Part shown: positions 1 to 9,992 of the stretch, one piece after another
Position numbering within the stretch: the first letter of the stretch is position 1
How the letters are laid out: each line of letters begins with the position of its first letter
From: Roseiconus lacunae
GTDB lineage: Bacteria; Planctomycetota; Planctomycetia; Pirellulales; Pirellulaceae
Direction of reading: 5' to 3'
NCBI RefSeq assembly: GCF_008312935.1
Contig: NZ_VSZO01000053.1
Location: 496,001 to 560,000, forward strand
Length of the DNA stretch: 64,000 nucleotides
The notes under the pieces: model-generated
Databases searched by the model: none
Told to the model about the DNA's origin: nothing
Seen by the model: the letters and a program-made list of their open reading frames with translations, nothing else
Made by a program: the position numbers and the translations under genes

Positions 1-722
1 AACCGCAGACGTGACCTTCGGGGTAGCGGTGACGGTTGGCTAACAAAACGTCGGCTCACAGGTACGCTCCTCGTTACCTACGTCGCTGAGTTTTTCAAAG
101 CAGCGTTTCTCGAGGCAGCGTCTTGAAACGGATCACCCGTCGTCGCAACAACAGCATCAATACTATCGAAGCGTTGATCGAAGACGCTACCCGGTGGTTT
201 TCCTTGGCCAATCCGTTGACCAAATAACAGGACCCACTCGCCCTATCTCATCGGCCGGAGCGACCGTCGACGGTGGTAGATCGATTTAAAGCTCAACATT
301 GAGAGCATCCGCTACAACCCGCCCAAGGACTGTGAAGCTTTGTGCGTCGCATCGTTTGCGACGGTCCAGTCCGGCCGCCAACGGAATGGCTAGCCGTCGT
401 AGCGAGGGAGAATAAGCCGAATGCACCCCGACGATCGTAGGATGAAAACCGACAATTGAATATAAGTCAGGGAACTGCGATCATCGCCGTCCGGACAATC
501 GTCACGGGTTAACATAGGCGGCCGCGTTTCTGGCGAAGGTCGCGTCGTCTGTCGTAGGCTTGTCGAGGCATTTGGTTGATTACCGCTCAGGTTCCTCGGC
601 CGACGCCGATCGCACCGAAAAGTCGCAAGTACTGCCGCAAGCGAGTTTCAGTGGGGGAGGACGTTCTATGTTAGAATCAGTGCCCCACACTCCCGCCAAC
701 GCTCCGCTTGGGTCACCACTCG
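1..722. other. left-edge region without a confident gene
   Basis: I see no gene here that I can support. Two short open frames exist. One enters from the left edge in frame 1 and stops near 126. The other runs from about 90 to 228 and ends in residues reading ARG/ASN-rich then EALIEDATRWFSLANPLTK. The second continues after a stop as further open stretches to about 390, which would fit a decayed reading frame such as an old transposase or hypothetical protein. I could not match it to a family. The promoter of the next gene must lie in the last part of this stretch but no clear -35/-10 pair stands out. Confidence 0.3.
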
Positions 723-3700
723 ATGTCGATCGCATTGTTGCCGTTCCCGCGAACCGCTCGCCTTGTCTGGTTTGCCTGTTTCGTGCTCGGGGCATCCATC
801 GTCTTCGGCGCGACCGCACGTTCCAACGATAATGCCGACGCTACGGTTGATTTTGCGAAGGATGTGTATCCGATTTTGAAGCGTGCCTGTTTTGAGTGCC
901 ACGGGAAATTGGAACAGGAGGGCGGACTGCGTCTCGATCGACGCGAGGATTTTTTTGAAGCCGGCACGGTCGAGCCCGGTGACGTTGATTCGAGTGAACT
1001 GATCCGTCGTATTGAGCTACCGGTCGGTCACGATGAAGTCATGCCTGCCGTCGGAGATCCGCTCGACGCCGAACAAATTCGAATTTTGCGATCTTGGGTT
1101 GCCGACGGGAGTCCGTGGCCGATCGATTTCAGCGAACAACTGCATTGGTCTTATGTTCGACCAGTACGTCCTGCTCTGCCGGTGGTCCGAGATTCTGCTT
1201 GGGGGAAAACACCGGTCGACCGTTTCGTGCTCCGGCGACTTGAACGTTCGGGAATCCAGCCATCGCCAAAAGCAACTGCGGAGAAACTCGTTCGCCGCGT
1301 TTACCTGGACTTGATTGGTTTACCACCGACTCCGGATCAGGTCGATGCCTATCGAATGAGTCCGACAGAGGAGCGATTGGCCGCAATCGTCGACGAACTT
1401 CTCGCGCGGCCGGAATTCGGGCAACGTTGGGCGCGGCACTGGTTGGACCTCGCACGGTATGCCGATTCGCACGGATTTCAACGTGATAATTTGCGTGATA
1501 TCTGGGCTTACCGTGATTGGGTGATTGATGCGATCAATGCGGACATGCCCTTTAATCAGTTTACGATCGAACAGATCGCCGGCGATTTGTTGCCCGATGC
1601 AAGCGAAGCACAGCGGATTGCGACGGGCTTTCATCGCTGTACACCGACCAACGTCGAAGCCGGCTCACTACCCGAGGAAACCCGGATCGAGCAAGTGCTC
1701 GACCGTGTTAACACGACGGGCGCGGTCTGGCTTGGTACGACGCTGGAGTGTTGTCAGTGCCACGATCACAAATACGATCCGTTTTCGGCGAAGGAGTATT
1801 ATCAACTGCTAGCGTTCTACAATAACACCGAGAAGGAAGCTGATCGATCGAACCCGAAAACGCCTTCATCGATCAAGTTCAATGGGCCGAGTATGCCGCT
1901 GTCGGACCCAAAAAAAGATGCGGTTCGAGACCAGATCGAGCAACAGATCACCGATCAGCGGAAGCGTCGGACCCGGCGTCTTGCGTCGATCGAAAAGTCG
2001 CTTCCGAAACACGTCGAGCGTCTATCCAAACAAATCGCCACCGCACCGATTACCGAAGCGATGGTGGTCAAACAATTTGACTCCGAAGGCAATACGGACG
2101 ACTTCAAAATTCTTGACGACGGATCGGTCTTGCTTGTCGGCGATGATCCCCCGCTGACCGATCGATACACCGTCCTGCTTGAAACCACGTGCGAATCGAT
2201 TTCGGCAATCCGAATCGATGTCTTGACCGATGACTCGCTTCCAGGCAAAGGTCCAGGACGCAACGAGCGACGTAACTTTGTATTGCACGAGTTCACGGCT
2301 CGATTGGTCGAGAACGATCCTCCCGCAAAAGTTGAAACGACCCTCGGGGCGGCAGAACGCGAGGCGTCAACTTTACTTGAGTTTTCTGATGCCAAAGCCA
2401 GTTTCTCGCAAAAGAAGTGGGCGGTTGAGGGAGCTGTCGATGGAGATCTGAAAACAGGTTGGGCGATTTCACCAAAATTCGGACAACCACACTGGGCGAC
2501 CTTCATCCTCAAGCAACCGATCGTCGCTAAGGAACCGACTCGGTTTGAAATTACATTGTCACAACAGTTCGGGCGATCGCTGAATATCGGTCGATTCAGG
2601 TTGTCCGCCATCAGTGGCGATGTGAATGCCGAACCGGTCGAATCATCGGTTCGACTTGCCATCGCAAAACCGATTGACGAGTGGTCCGGGGCGGATCGCG
2701 AAGCGGTCCTGAATTTCGCGATCGAACAAGATTCAAACATTCGAAACATCGACGCAACGATCAAAAAATTACGGCGTGAACAAGAGGCTGTCACGGCGGA
2801 TACGACGTTGGTGATGATTGAACTCGATAAGCCTCGAATGACACATCGATTCGAACGAGGTGACTATTTAAGTCCAGCCGAAGTCGTTCAGCCGGGGGTT
2901 CCGGCGGTGTTGCATTCGCTGCCCGAGGGTCCACCGAACCGCTTAACGTTGGCTCGCTGGTTAGTCGATCCGGCTAACCCATTGGTCGCGCGGGTCACGG
3001 TCAACCGATGGTGGGAAGAATTGTTTGGCCAGGGGATTGTTGATACACCGGAAGACTTTGGCGTCAAAGGGGATCTCCCTTCTCACCCTGAGCTTCTCGA
3101 TTGGTTAGCTGTCGAATTGATGGACAATCACTGGTCAATGAAGCATGTGTTGAAACAAATCGTTCTGTCGTCAACCTATCAGCAAGCTTCGGTAATTCGC
3201 GACGATTTAACGGAGATTGATCCGAAGAACAGCCTGCTGGCGCGTGGGCCGCGGTTCCGGATGGACGCCGAAATGATTCGTGATAATGCGCTCGAAATTG
3301 CTGGGTTGCTGGACAGGACGCATGGCGGACCCTCAATTCGCCCGTTTCAGCCAAAGGGAATTTGGTCCAAAGTCGGCGGCACCGCATATGACTATCAAGT
3401 CAGTCCGGGAAGTGAGCAGTATCGCCGCGGCGTTTACGTCGTTCTCAAACGCGGGTCGCCATATCCGAGTTTCATGAATTTCGACTCAACACCCCGTCTT
3501 GCCTGCACGGTCCGTCGGGGCAGAACGAACACGCCCCTGCAAGCACTCACGTTGCTCAACGACCAAGTGTATGTAACGGCGGCGAAACGTTTGGCCGAAC
3601 GTCTCCGCCGAGACACTCATTCGGATCAACCCCAAGACTGGATCGAGCATGGATTTCGGTTGTGTACCGGACGCGAACCAAACCCAAGCGAGCTAGCGAC

Positions 3701-3800
3701 GTTGCTGTTTCTTTGGGAGCGGCAGGCCGGTCAAGACGACCCATTGATCGGAGTCGCCACTGTCCTTCTGAATCTGCACGAAACGATCACCAAAGACTGA
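723..3800 (+). CDS. PSCyt1/DUF1549/DUF1553 planctomycete cytochrome protein
   Basis: Large exported protein (1025 aa) of the planctomycete-specific PSCyt1-DUF1549-DUF1553 family. A hydrophobic export segment lies near residues 12-32. The N-terminal PSCyt1 domain carries a CxxCH haem motif (C56, FECHG) followed by the MP..G..L...QI..L..WV pattern typical of this domain. A second CxxCH (C343-C346-H347, then DHKYDP) lies in the DUF1549 part. The C-terminal third has the DUF1553 pattern (LARWLVDP.NPL.ARV.VNR.W...FG.G.V, then TPLQALTLLND). The ATG at 723 is preferred over the in-frame TTG at 708. It sits 11 bp upstream of a DUF1501 gene, the usual partner. The family is believed to act in periplasmic polysaccharide or redox metabolism, but its reaction is unknown. 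Confidence 0.93.
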   Translation: MSIALLPFPRTARLVWFACFVLGASIVFGATARSNDNADATVDFAKDVYPILKRACFECHGKLEQEGGLRLDRREDFFEAGTVEPGDVDSSELIRRIELPVGHDEVMPAVGDPLDAEQIRILRSWVADGSPWPIDFSEQLHWSYVRPVRPALPVVRDSAWGKTPVDRFVLRRLERSGIQPSPKATAEKLVRRVYLDLIGLPPTPDQVDAYRMSPTEERLAAIVDELLARPEFGQRWARHWLDLARYADSHGFQRDNLRDIWAYRDWVIDAINADMPFNQFTIEQIAGDLLPDASEAQRIATGFHRCTPTNVEAGSLPEETRIEQVLDRVNTTGAVWLGTTLECCQCHDHKYDPFSAKEYYQLLAFYNNTEKEADRSNPKTPSSIKFNGPSMPLSDPKKDAVRDQIEQQITDQRKRRTRRLASIEKSLPKHVERLSKQIATAPITEAMVVKQFDSEGNTDDFKILDDGSVLLVGDDPPLTDRYTVLLETTCESISAIRIDVLTDDSLPGKGPGRNERRNFVLHEFTARLVENDPPAKVETTLGAAEREASTLLEFSDAKASFSQKKWAVEGAVDGDLKTGWAISPKFGQPHWATFILKQPIVAKEPTRFEITLSQQFGRSLNIGRFRLSAISGDVNAEPVESSVRLAIAKPIDEWSGADREAVLNFAIEQDSNIRNIDATIKKLRREQEAVTADTTLVMIELDKPRMTHRFERGDYLSPAEVVQPGVPAVLHSLPEGPPNRLTLARWLVDPANPLVARVTVNRWWEELFGQGIVDTPEDFGVKGDLPSHPELLDWLAVELMDNHWSMKHVLKQIVLSSTYQQASVIRDDLTEIDPKNSLLARGPRFRMDAEMIRDNALEIAGLLDRTHGGPSIRPFQPKGIWSKVGGTAYDYQVSPGSEQYRRGVYVVLKRGSPYPSFMNFDSTPRLACTVRRGRTNTPLQALTLLNDQVYVTAAKRLAERLRRDTHSDQPQDWIEHGFRLCTGREPNPSELATLLFLWERQAGQDDPLIGVATVLLNLHETITKD

Positions 3801-3811
3801 ATCGACGAGAC

Positions 3812-5236
3812 ATGAGTATCAATTCAAAAACGACCCGTCGCGGATTCGTCCAAGGCAGCGGCTTTTCACTCGGTGGCATCGCGCTGGCGACTCTGCTCGG
3901 AAGTGAGGCTCATGCGGATGGGACGCAAGTCTCATCGCCGACCGGTGGACTTTCACTGCCACATCATCGTCCACGTGCCAAGCATGTGATTTATTTGCAC
4001 ATGATCGGTGCGCCGTCACAGTTGGATTTGTTTGAAGAGAAACCGGAGTTGGTCAAACGACACAATGAACCATGTCCGCCGGAACTGACCAAAGGACGCG
4101 ACTTCGCATTCATCGGTAAAACGTCCACCTTGGCCGGATCGCCATGGAAATTTAAGACGCACGGCGAAAGCGGGCATCGAATGAGCGAACTATGGCCACA
4201 CTTGAGTACCGTGGCCGATGAACTTGCCTTCGTGCATTCGCTGCACACAGAAGAGATCAACCATGCCCCGGCGCAGATGTTTCTCCATAGCGGCTTCGGT
4301 CGTGGTGGACGTCCCAGTTTTGGATCCTGGGTCAGCTATGGTCTCGGATCAGAAAACCAAGATCTGCCCGGCTACGTGGTCTTGCTCAGTGGTCCGGCCG
4401 GCGGGGCGGGAACAAGTTTGTGGTCATCAGGTTTTCTGCCGAGTGTCTATCAAGGAATTCAGTTTCGTTCCGAAGGCGACCCAGTCCTCTTTCTGTCCAA
4501 TCCCGAGGGACGGTCGCGTGATGCCCGGCGACAAGAACTCGATGCGCTCGCCGAATTGAACGAGCAACAATTTCTGGCGACCGGTGACCCAGAGATTCAA
4601 ACGCGAATCAGCCAGTACGAAATGGCCTTTCGAATGCAGGCCTCGGTTCCATATCTGATGAGCATCGATGACGAAAGTGCCGAGACGATAGCCCGCTACG
4701 GCGCGACACCAGGAAAAGCTTCCTTCGCGAACAACTGTTTGCTCGCGCGTCGATTGGTCGAACGCGGCGTTCGTTTGATTGAGTTATACGATAGTGATTG
4801 GGACCATCACAGCGGGATCGAGGATCGGTTGCCGAAGAAGTGTGCCCAGACCGACCAACCAATCGCAGCGTTGATCGCCGATTTAAAAGAACGTGGCTTG
4901 CTCGAAGATACTCTCGTGATTTGGGGATCCGAGTTCGGACGGACTCCACTCAACCAAGGCGGAACCAAAGGCGACGGCATCAACGGACGTGATCATCATA
5001 AGGATGCATTCACTTGTTGGCTGGCCGGAGGAGGAATCAAACCGGGGGGATCGATTGGCAAAACTGATGATTTCGGAATGGACGTCATTGAAGACCCGGT
5101 CCACGTACATGATTTGAATGCGACGGTATTACACTTGCTCGGCGTCGACCACGAACGATTGACCTACCGATATCAGGGACGCGAGTTTCGATTGACTGAC
5201 GTTCATGGAAATGTTCTCAACAAATTGATCTCGTGA
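3812..5236 (+). CDS. DUF1501 protein with Tat signal
   Basis: Exported 474-aa protein of the DUF1501 family, which is related to the alkaline phosphatase/sulfatase fold. The start at 3812 gives a twin-arginine signal (T-T-R9-R10-G-F) with a hydrophobic stretch ending near SEAHA, so export in folded form is likely. Upstream in-frame codons back to 3662 overlap the preceding gene and are not used. Family motifs include HVIYLHMIGAPSQLDLF near the N-terminus, HAPAQMFLHSGFGRGGRPSFG in the middle and WGSEFGRTPLNQGG plus NGRDHHKDAF near the C-terminus. Only 11 bp separates it from the PSCyt gene, so the two are surely one operon. The substrate is unknown. Confidence 0.93.
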   Translation: MSINSKTTRRGFVQGSGFSLGGIALATLLGSEAHADGTQVSSPTGGLSLPHHRPRAKHVIYLHMIGAPSQLDLFEEKPELVKRHNEPCPPELTKGRDFAFIGKTSTLAGSPWKFKTHGESGHRMSELWPHLSTVADELAFVHSLHTEEINHAPAQMFLHSGFGRGGRPSFGSWVSYGLGSENQDLPGYVVLLSGPAGGAGTSLWSSGFLPSVYQGIQFRSEGDPVLFLSNPEGRSRDARRQELDALAELNEQQFLATGDPEIQTRISQYEMAFRMQASVPYLMSIDDESAETIARYGATPGKASFANNCLLARRLVERGVRLIELYDSDWDHHSGIEDRLPKKCAQTDQPIAALIADLKERGLLEDTLVIWGSEFGRTPLNQGGTKGDGINGRDHHKDAFTCWLAGGGIKPGGSIGKTDDFGMDVIEDPVHVHDLNATVLHLLGVDHERLTYRYQGREFRLTDVHGNVLNKLIS

Positions 5237-5604
5237 GAGGGGATTCTAAGTTTGGTGTTCCACTTCCCCCTCGAAGGTCATGCGGCTCCCGGGAAACTTT
5301 TTGTCGTCTGTTTCTTCACTCTCGCACGGTGAGAGTCGAGCGATGAGTTCGAAGCGGGCACGGTTGTGCTTCTCTCAAAGATTAGAGCCCAGTGCTTCGC
5401 AAAACTCGAAAACCAGGATGGTCCGATTGGCGTTAGCCACGGTATCGATGCAATAACCGGTTCTAACGCCCATCGGCTGATGAATCGAATGAATCGCGAC
5501 GCGAGCCCCGTCGTGCTCCGCTCGTCATGAATTCAAAGGGGCGTTAAGATTCGTTTTTTAAGCGTCTTCGCTCAGACCGCGTCTCCCAGTGTTGCACCAC
5601 CGCT
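5237..5604. other. intergenic region holding one dispersed inverted repeat
   Basis: No gene is seen between the DUF1501 gene and pheA. The only recognisable content is the inverted-repeat copy listed separately at about 5390-5486. No clear terminator with a T tract follows the DUF1501 stop. Confidence 0.5.
5390..5486. repeat. dispersed inverted repeat, copy 1
   Basis: Left arm near 5424-5442 (GATTGGCGTTAGCCACGGT) and right arm near 5454-5486 (starts AACCGGTTCTAACGCCCATC) are near-complementary across a short loop. The flank upstream of the left arm (AGTGCTTCGC...) resembles the inverted outer tail of the copies at 40018 and 53609. The copy is intergenic. Confidence 0.6.
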
Positions 5605-6699
5605 ATGTCTGCCAACGACTCACTTTTCGACCAGACCGACGACAATACCGAAGCCCTTCGACAGATCGATCGGCGATTGCTTTCGATCATCCATCAACGT
5701 GATCAGGTCGTCCAAACTCTGGTCACCGAAGGACGCTTGCCAGCTGTCGGGCAAGAAAACTTGTTGCTCGACCGCACCGTACAAGACTTTGCCAGTGAGA
5801 TCGCTCCGGCAGTTGATGAGGCGTCTCTAAATTCATTCAGCTCGATCCTACGACACGTTTCCAGTCATAGCCGTCGACAAGTTCATGTCGGAGCGGTCGC
5901 TTTTTTGGGACCGAAGTACAGCTACAGTCACCTCGCGGCGATCAAGCATTTTGGTGATTCAGCAGATTTCGCTCCTGTCACCAGTATCCCTGCGGTGTTC
6001 GATGCGGTCCATCGAGGCGACGCACTTAGCGGTCTGGTTCCGATCGAAAATAGTACCGACGGTCGAATCGTCGATACGCTGGGAATGTTCGTTCGACGCC
6101 ACATGCAAATTTGTGGCGAAGTCTTATTGCCGATTCACCACAATTTACTGGCCAGCGGCACGCGTGATCAGATCCACGAAATTCACAGTAAACCGCAAGC
6201 ACTGTCGCAATGCCGCAACTGGTTGGCCGCGAATTTTCCCGCGGCAACATTGATCGAAGTTAGCAGTACAACCGCTGCAGCGGAATCCGCTTCGATGTCA
6301 CCGCACATCGGAGCGGTGGCTAGTTTGGCCGCGGGGCAAGCGTATGGTTTGTCAGTGATCAACTCTGACATCGAAGATCGCAAGGACAACGTCACGCGTT
6401 TCGCGGTGCTCGGAAAAGATGAATGTGAACCGACCGGCGAAGATAAGACGTCATTACTGTTTCAAGTCGAACATCAGCCCGGGGCATTGGCCCAAGCGAT
6501 GACGGTATTCAGCGATGCCGAATTGAATCTGACGTGGATCGAATCGTTCCCGTCACCAGATTCGAGAAACGAGTACTTGTTCTTTGTTGAGTTTTCTGGG
6601 CATCGTGCCGATCCGAACGTTCAGACCGCGATCGGAAATCTCGGAACGATGACCCGGCGCTTGGAAGTGCTCGGATCTTATCCAGTCGCAAAACTATAG
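5605..6699 (+). CDS. pheA: prephenate dehydratase (P-protein type)
   Basis: Cytoplasmic enzyme of phenylalanine synthesis converting prephenate to phenylpyruvate (364 aa). Residues about 15-60 resemble an AroQ chorismate-mutase helix (LRQIDRRLLSIIHQRDQVV). Residues about 96-275 form the dehydratase domain, with FLGPKYSYSHLAA, LVPIENSTDGRIVDTL and the conserved T264-R265-F266 in KDNVTRFAV. A C-terminal ACT domain (about 288-360) contains PGALAQAM and the WIESFPS variant of the ESRP motif, so feedback control by phenylalanine is expected. The mutase part lacks the usual second half of its catalytic set (QENLLLDRT where D..RE is typical), so true bifunctionality is doubtful. It stands alone and converges on the next gene. 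Confidence 0.93.
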   Translation: MSANDSLFDQTDDNTEALRQIDRRLLSIIHQRDQVVQTLVTEGRLPAVGQENLLLDRTVQDFASEIAPAVDEASLNSFSSILRHVSSHSRRQVHVGAVAFLGPKYSYSHLAAIKHFGDSADFAPVTSIPAVFDAVHRGDALSGLVPIENSTDGRIVDTLGMFVRRHMQICGEVLLPIHHNLLASGTRDQIHEIHSKPQALSQCRNWLAANFPAATLIEVSSTTAAAESASMSPHIGAVASLAAGQAYGLSVINSDIEDRKDNVTRFAVLGKDECEPTGEDKTSLLFQVEHQPGALAQAMTVFSDAELNLTWIESFPSPDSRNEYLFFVEFSGHRADPNVQTAIGNLGTMTRRLEVLGSYPVAKL

Positions 6700-6744
6700 A
6701 ACCAATCCGAAGACTCTTGTAGCAACGGCTAACGAATCGCCACC

Positions 6745-9700
6745 TCACTCGCGGGCGGCGGGCGTGATTTTGATGTCGAAGGTTTTGTCGCCGCGTAGCA
6801 CCTTGATCGTGGTCTCTTCGCCGATTTTGAGGGCTTCGATCGCGTACGTGTAGTCATAGATATCTTCGATTTTTTGACCCGCCAATTCGACGACCACGTC
6901 ACCGCCTTTTAAACCAGCGTCGTCTGCCGGTGTCCCGGGACGGATACCGCTGAGTTTTTGGCCTTTGATTTTTCCGGAACCATAATCGGGGACCGTGCCA
7001 AGTGACGCGGTCAAACGAGCACGTGGAACCTGTTCTTCATCACCGGGACCTTCCTCAAGTTTGAATTCGGGAACCTCGGTGTCACTTAGGAAGCCTCGCG
7101 AAAGCAACGCGAATAGCTTTGCCGTATCCGCGGCTCCGTCATAGTTCAGTTTTTCCTTGGTATCGCGCGGTGTGTGATAGTCTTCGTGAGCGCCGGTGAA
7201 CGCCGAGAGAATCGGCACATCGCGTGAAACAAAAGCGGATGCGTCGGTCGGCAGCCGTGTGCTGGTCTTGTCCAACGTTAGCGGCAGTCCTACAGGAACG
7301 TTGCGACGGTTGACCAATGACTCGAACTTCGGCGAAGAACCGAGGCCTTGAACGACCAGTTTTTCACGGAGTCGACCGACCATGTCCAGATTCAAGTAAA
7401 CGGCGATCGCCTTGGTGAGGGGTTTGGCTGTGTTGGTCATGCCATGTGCTTGAGCGATACGCATCGCCTCGGGATCGACTTCGACCTTTGGCGCGTCGGC
7501 AAAGAATTCATCGAACGTATCAACGAATGACTGTGAACCGTACAAGCCAAGTTCTTCACCGCTCCAAGCAGCGATCAGTAGGTCACGTCGCAGCTTTAAG
7601 CGTCCGGCTTGCTGCTCGGTAGCGAGGTACTGGGCGATCTCCAACATCGCAGCGACGCCGGAAGCGTTGTCGTCGGCGCCTTGATGGACTTGGTCGAGCT
7701 CATCTTCGCGGGCCAACGAATTACTTCCCGCGCCTCTTCCGAGGTGATCGACGTGAGCACCGACGGCGACAAGTGGGTAGGTCGGCGATGTCGATTCGCG
7801 GTCGGCCGGAAGGCGAGCGATGACGTTCCGCCCGACACCCGTTTTGCGATCGATATCTATCGTCCCGCCAACGCGATCGCCTTCGAGGAGGTATCCCAGA
7901 GCGAGTTCGCCGTTATCGAGTGATGCTTGTTGTTCGCCAAGGTTTCCGTCCGCTTCGGAGAACAACTTCTCGGCCATTTCGTTAGTGATTGAAATCGCAG
8001 CGATACTGACACCAGACGCCGACGCCGCGGAATCAAAACGGATCAATTCGTTACGGACTTTGCTAGTCGGACCGGCGACAAAGATGATGCCCTTGGCGCC
8101 CATGTCGCGGGCAAACGATGCTTTGCGACGGGGCGAGCTGTAGCGAGCGAATTGTTGCCGTCGTTCCGGGGTGATGTCTTGTGGCATGTCGCGAAACACC
8201 ATCACCCAGCGACCGGCCACATTCAGGTGAACGTAGCTGTCATATTCCTGGACGTCTTCGGTGCCAGGCACTCGCAGGCCATACCCGGCAAAAACGATTT
8301 CCGTTGGTTCGAGTGTGGTGTTAGCCGAAAACGAAAGCGGTCGCCAATCTTTGTCCAACGTAGCGACCTTATCGCCGATGGTGAGTTCATTTTTGGGGGT
8401 GATCTCACAACCGGCTGGAAACTCAAACTCGTCAAAGAACGTCCCCGACTGGCCGGCGGGGACAAATCCGAGTCCTTCGAGGTAGGCCGCAACGTATGCG
8501 GTCGCCAATTTCTCGCCGTGGGTTCCGGTCAGACGGCCTTCCAGTTCAGGCCGAGTTAGATAGTCGACGTGACGGGCGATGTCTTGCGGTGAAAAATCAG
8601 GTAACGATTCTTTCGCGGCTGCTTCAGCCGCCGCGGCCGCCGATGGAATCGCTTCGGCATCCGTAGCTGGCGGTGTTGAAAGAGCGATGGCAGAGGATTC
8701 ATCCAATCCCAAGCGGCGACGAATTTCTGCGTCGTTCCAATCACCCAAGAAAATCTGTGATTGTTTTTGGGGCGTTCGATTGGTCGTCCACGAGATCTGT
8801 GTCCCATTTGGCAAGAATACCGGAAGGCCGTCAAAACCGTCGGTATACGTCACGCGTACGGGATCGCCCTCGCCGTCGGCGCGTACACAGTACAATTCGA
8901 AGTTGTCAAATCCATGGCGGTTGGTCGTGAACACGAGGTAGTCGCCGCTCGGGTGAAAGAACGGCGCCCAACTCATCGCATTGATTTCCGTCAATCGACG
9001 GACGTCGGTACCGTCGATCCCCATCGTGTAAATTTCGGCCGTCAATCCGTCTTCGCTGAATCGCCGCCAGCAGATTCGTTTGCCATCGGGAGAGAAAAAC
9101 GGCCCACCGTCGTAGCCGGCGACATCGGTTAATTGCCGCACGTTTGATCCATCGGCGTCCATGATGTAGAGGTCGATGAAATATTGCTTGTCTTTTTGTA
9201 GCAGCTCGGACTCTCGTTCACTTAACTGACGACCATAGGCCGCGCGATTCGAGGCAAAGACGATCTGGCGTCCGTCCGGGCTATAACTTGCTTCGGCGTC
9301 ATAGCCGTGGGCGTCGGTCAAGCGGCGGTAGTCTCCTTCCTTCGTCCGCTCGTAGATTTCGTACTCGGGGTCATAGTTCCACGAATACCGCGGCACGTCA
9401 CCCGTCTTGCGGCGTTCGATCAGGTCCTGCTGCTGTTTGACAGACGTGGGATCGTGATGGGTGCTTGAGAATAGAATGCGGTCGCCTTCGGGATGAATCC
9501 ACGCGCAAGTCGTTCTCCCTTGCCCGGGCGATATTTTTTCGATGTCACCCGTTTCCAGGTCCATGACGTAGATCTGATAAAACGGATTCGCGGGGTCACG
9601 TTCGCTTTGGAACACCATCTTACTGCCGTCGCGATTGAAATATCCTTCGCCCGCTCTGCGGCCTTCAAACGTAATTTGCCGGGCCGACGAAATCAGTTCG

Positions 9701-9864
9701 GCTTCTTTCGCTGGTGATGACTCGGTTGCGGTTGTCTCGGCTGGGGATGTCGCCGGCGATTCCTGCCCTTCGGCCGTCCGGACAATTCCGTTGGAGAGCA
9801 AAGCCAAAACCACGGCCAAAGAAGTCGTTGCGATTCGCATCGAAATAATTCGTGTTGGATTCAT
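6745..9864 (-). CDS. TolB-like propeller / M28 peptidase / PDZ protein
   Basis: Exported multidomain protein (about 1039 aa). After a signal peptide (MRIATTSLAVVLALLSNGIV) come TolB/WD40-like repeats at about 80-400, recognisable by repeated DGS/PDG..I.F.S.R units. A zinc aminopeptidase of family M28 follows (about 440-900), with a PA-type insertion (GAKGIIFVAGP), metal ligands in GAHVDHLG, GADDNASGV, WSGEELGLYGS, LNLDMVGR and the late histidine in HEDYHTPRD. A PDZ domain (about 960-1035) closes the protein. The start at 9864 (MNPTRIISM) or 9840 (MRIATT) fits the signal peptide; longer upstream frames read as non-coding. It probably degrades peptides in the periplasm. The propeller may gate access or bind substrate. 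Confidence 0.9.
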   Translation of the reverse strand: MNPTRIISMRIATTSLAVVLALLSNGIVRTAEGQESPATSPAETTATESSPAKEAELISSARQITFEGRRAGEGYFNRDGSKMVFQSERDPANPFYQIYVMDLETGDIEKISPGQGRTTCAWIHPEGDRILFSSTHHDPTSVKQQQDLIERRKTGDVPRYSWNYDPEYEIYERTKEGDYRRLTDAHGYDAEASYSPDGRQIVFASNRAAYGRQLSERESELLQKDKQYFIDLYIMDADGSNVRQLTDVAGYDGGPFFSPDGKRICWRRFSEDGLTAEIYTMGIDGTDVRRLTEINAMSWAPFFHPSGDYLVFTTNRHGFDNFELYCVRADGEGDPVRVTYTDGFDGLPVFLPNGTQISWTTNRTPQKQSQIFLGDWNDAEIRRRLGLDESSAIALSTPPATDAEAIPSAAAAAEAAAKESLPDFSPQDIARHVDYLTRPELEGRLTGTHGEKLATAYVAAYLEGLGFVPAGQSGTFFDEFEFPAGCEITPKNELTIGDKVATLDKDWRPLSFSANTTLEPTEIVFAGYGLRVPGTEDVQEYDSYVHLNVAGRWVMVFRDMPQDITPERRQQFARYSSPRRKASFARDMGAKGIIFVAGPTSKVRNELIRFDSAASASGVSIAAISITNEMAEKLFSEADGNLGEQQASLDNGELALGYLLEGDRVGGTIDIDRKTGVGRNVIARLPADRESTSPTYPLVAVGAHVDHLGRGAGSNSLAREDELDQVHQGADDNASGVAAMLEIAQYLATEQQAGRLKLRRDLLIAAWSGEELGLYGSQSFVDTFDEFFADAPKVEVDPEAMRIAQAHGMTNTAKPLTKAIAVYLNLDMVGRLREKLVVQGLGSSPKFESLVNRRNVPVGLPLTLDKTSTRLPTDASAFVSRDVPILSAFTGAHEDYHTPRDTKEKLNYDGAADTAKLFALLSRGFLSDTEVPEFKLEEGPGDEEQVPRARLTASLGTVPDYGSGKIKGQKLSGIRPGTPADDAGLKGGDVVVELAGQKIEDIYDYTYAIEALKIGEETTIKVLRGDKTFDIKITPAARE

Positions 9865-9992
9865 CGAGAAAGTAAACGCGTTGCACGTTGCATTTTCGTT
9901 CCTTCGTATTGTGCCAATCTTATTGAATTCGAGGAACGGTTGCGGCGATAACGTGGACCAAAAACCGCAGCGTGCCATTGTTGCACGGTTCG

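Noticed and set aside
1-722. Truncated transposase at the left edge
   Set aside because: Short broken frames only; no DDE or HTH motif that I could recognise.
1955-2794. 279-codon open frame on the minus strand inside the PSCyt/DUF1553 gene
   Set aside because: Antisense to a clear family protein; Ser/Arg-rich translation is typical of a shadow frame.
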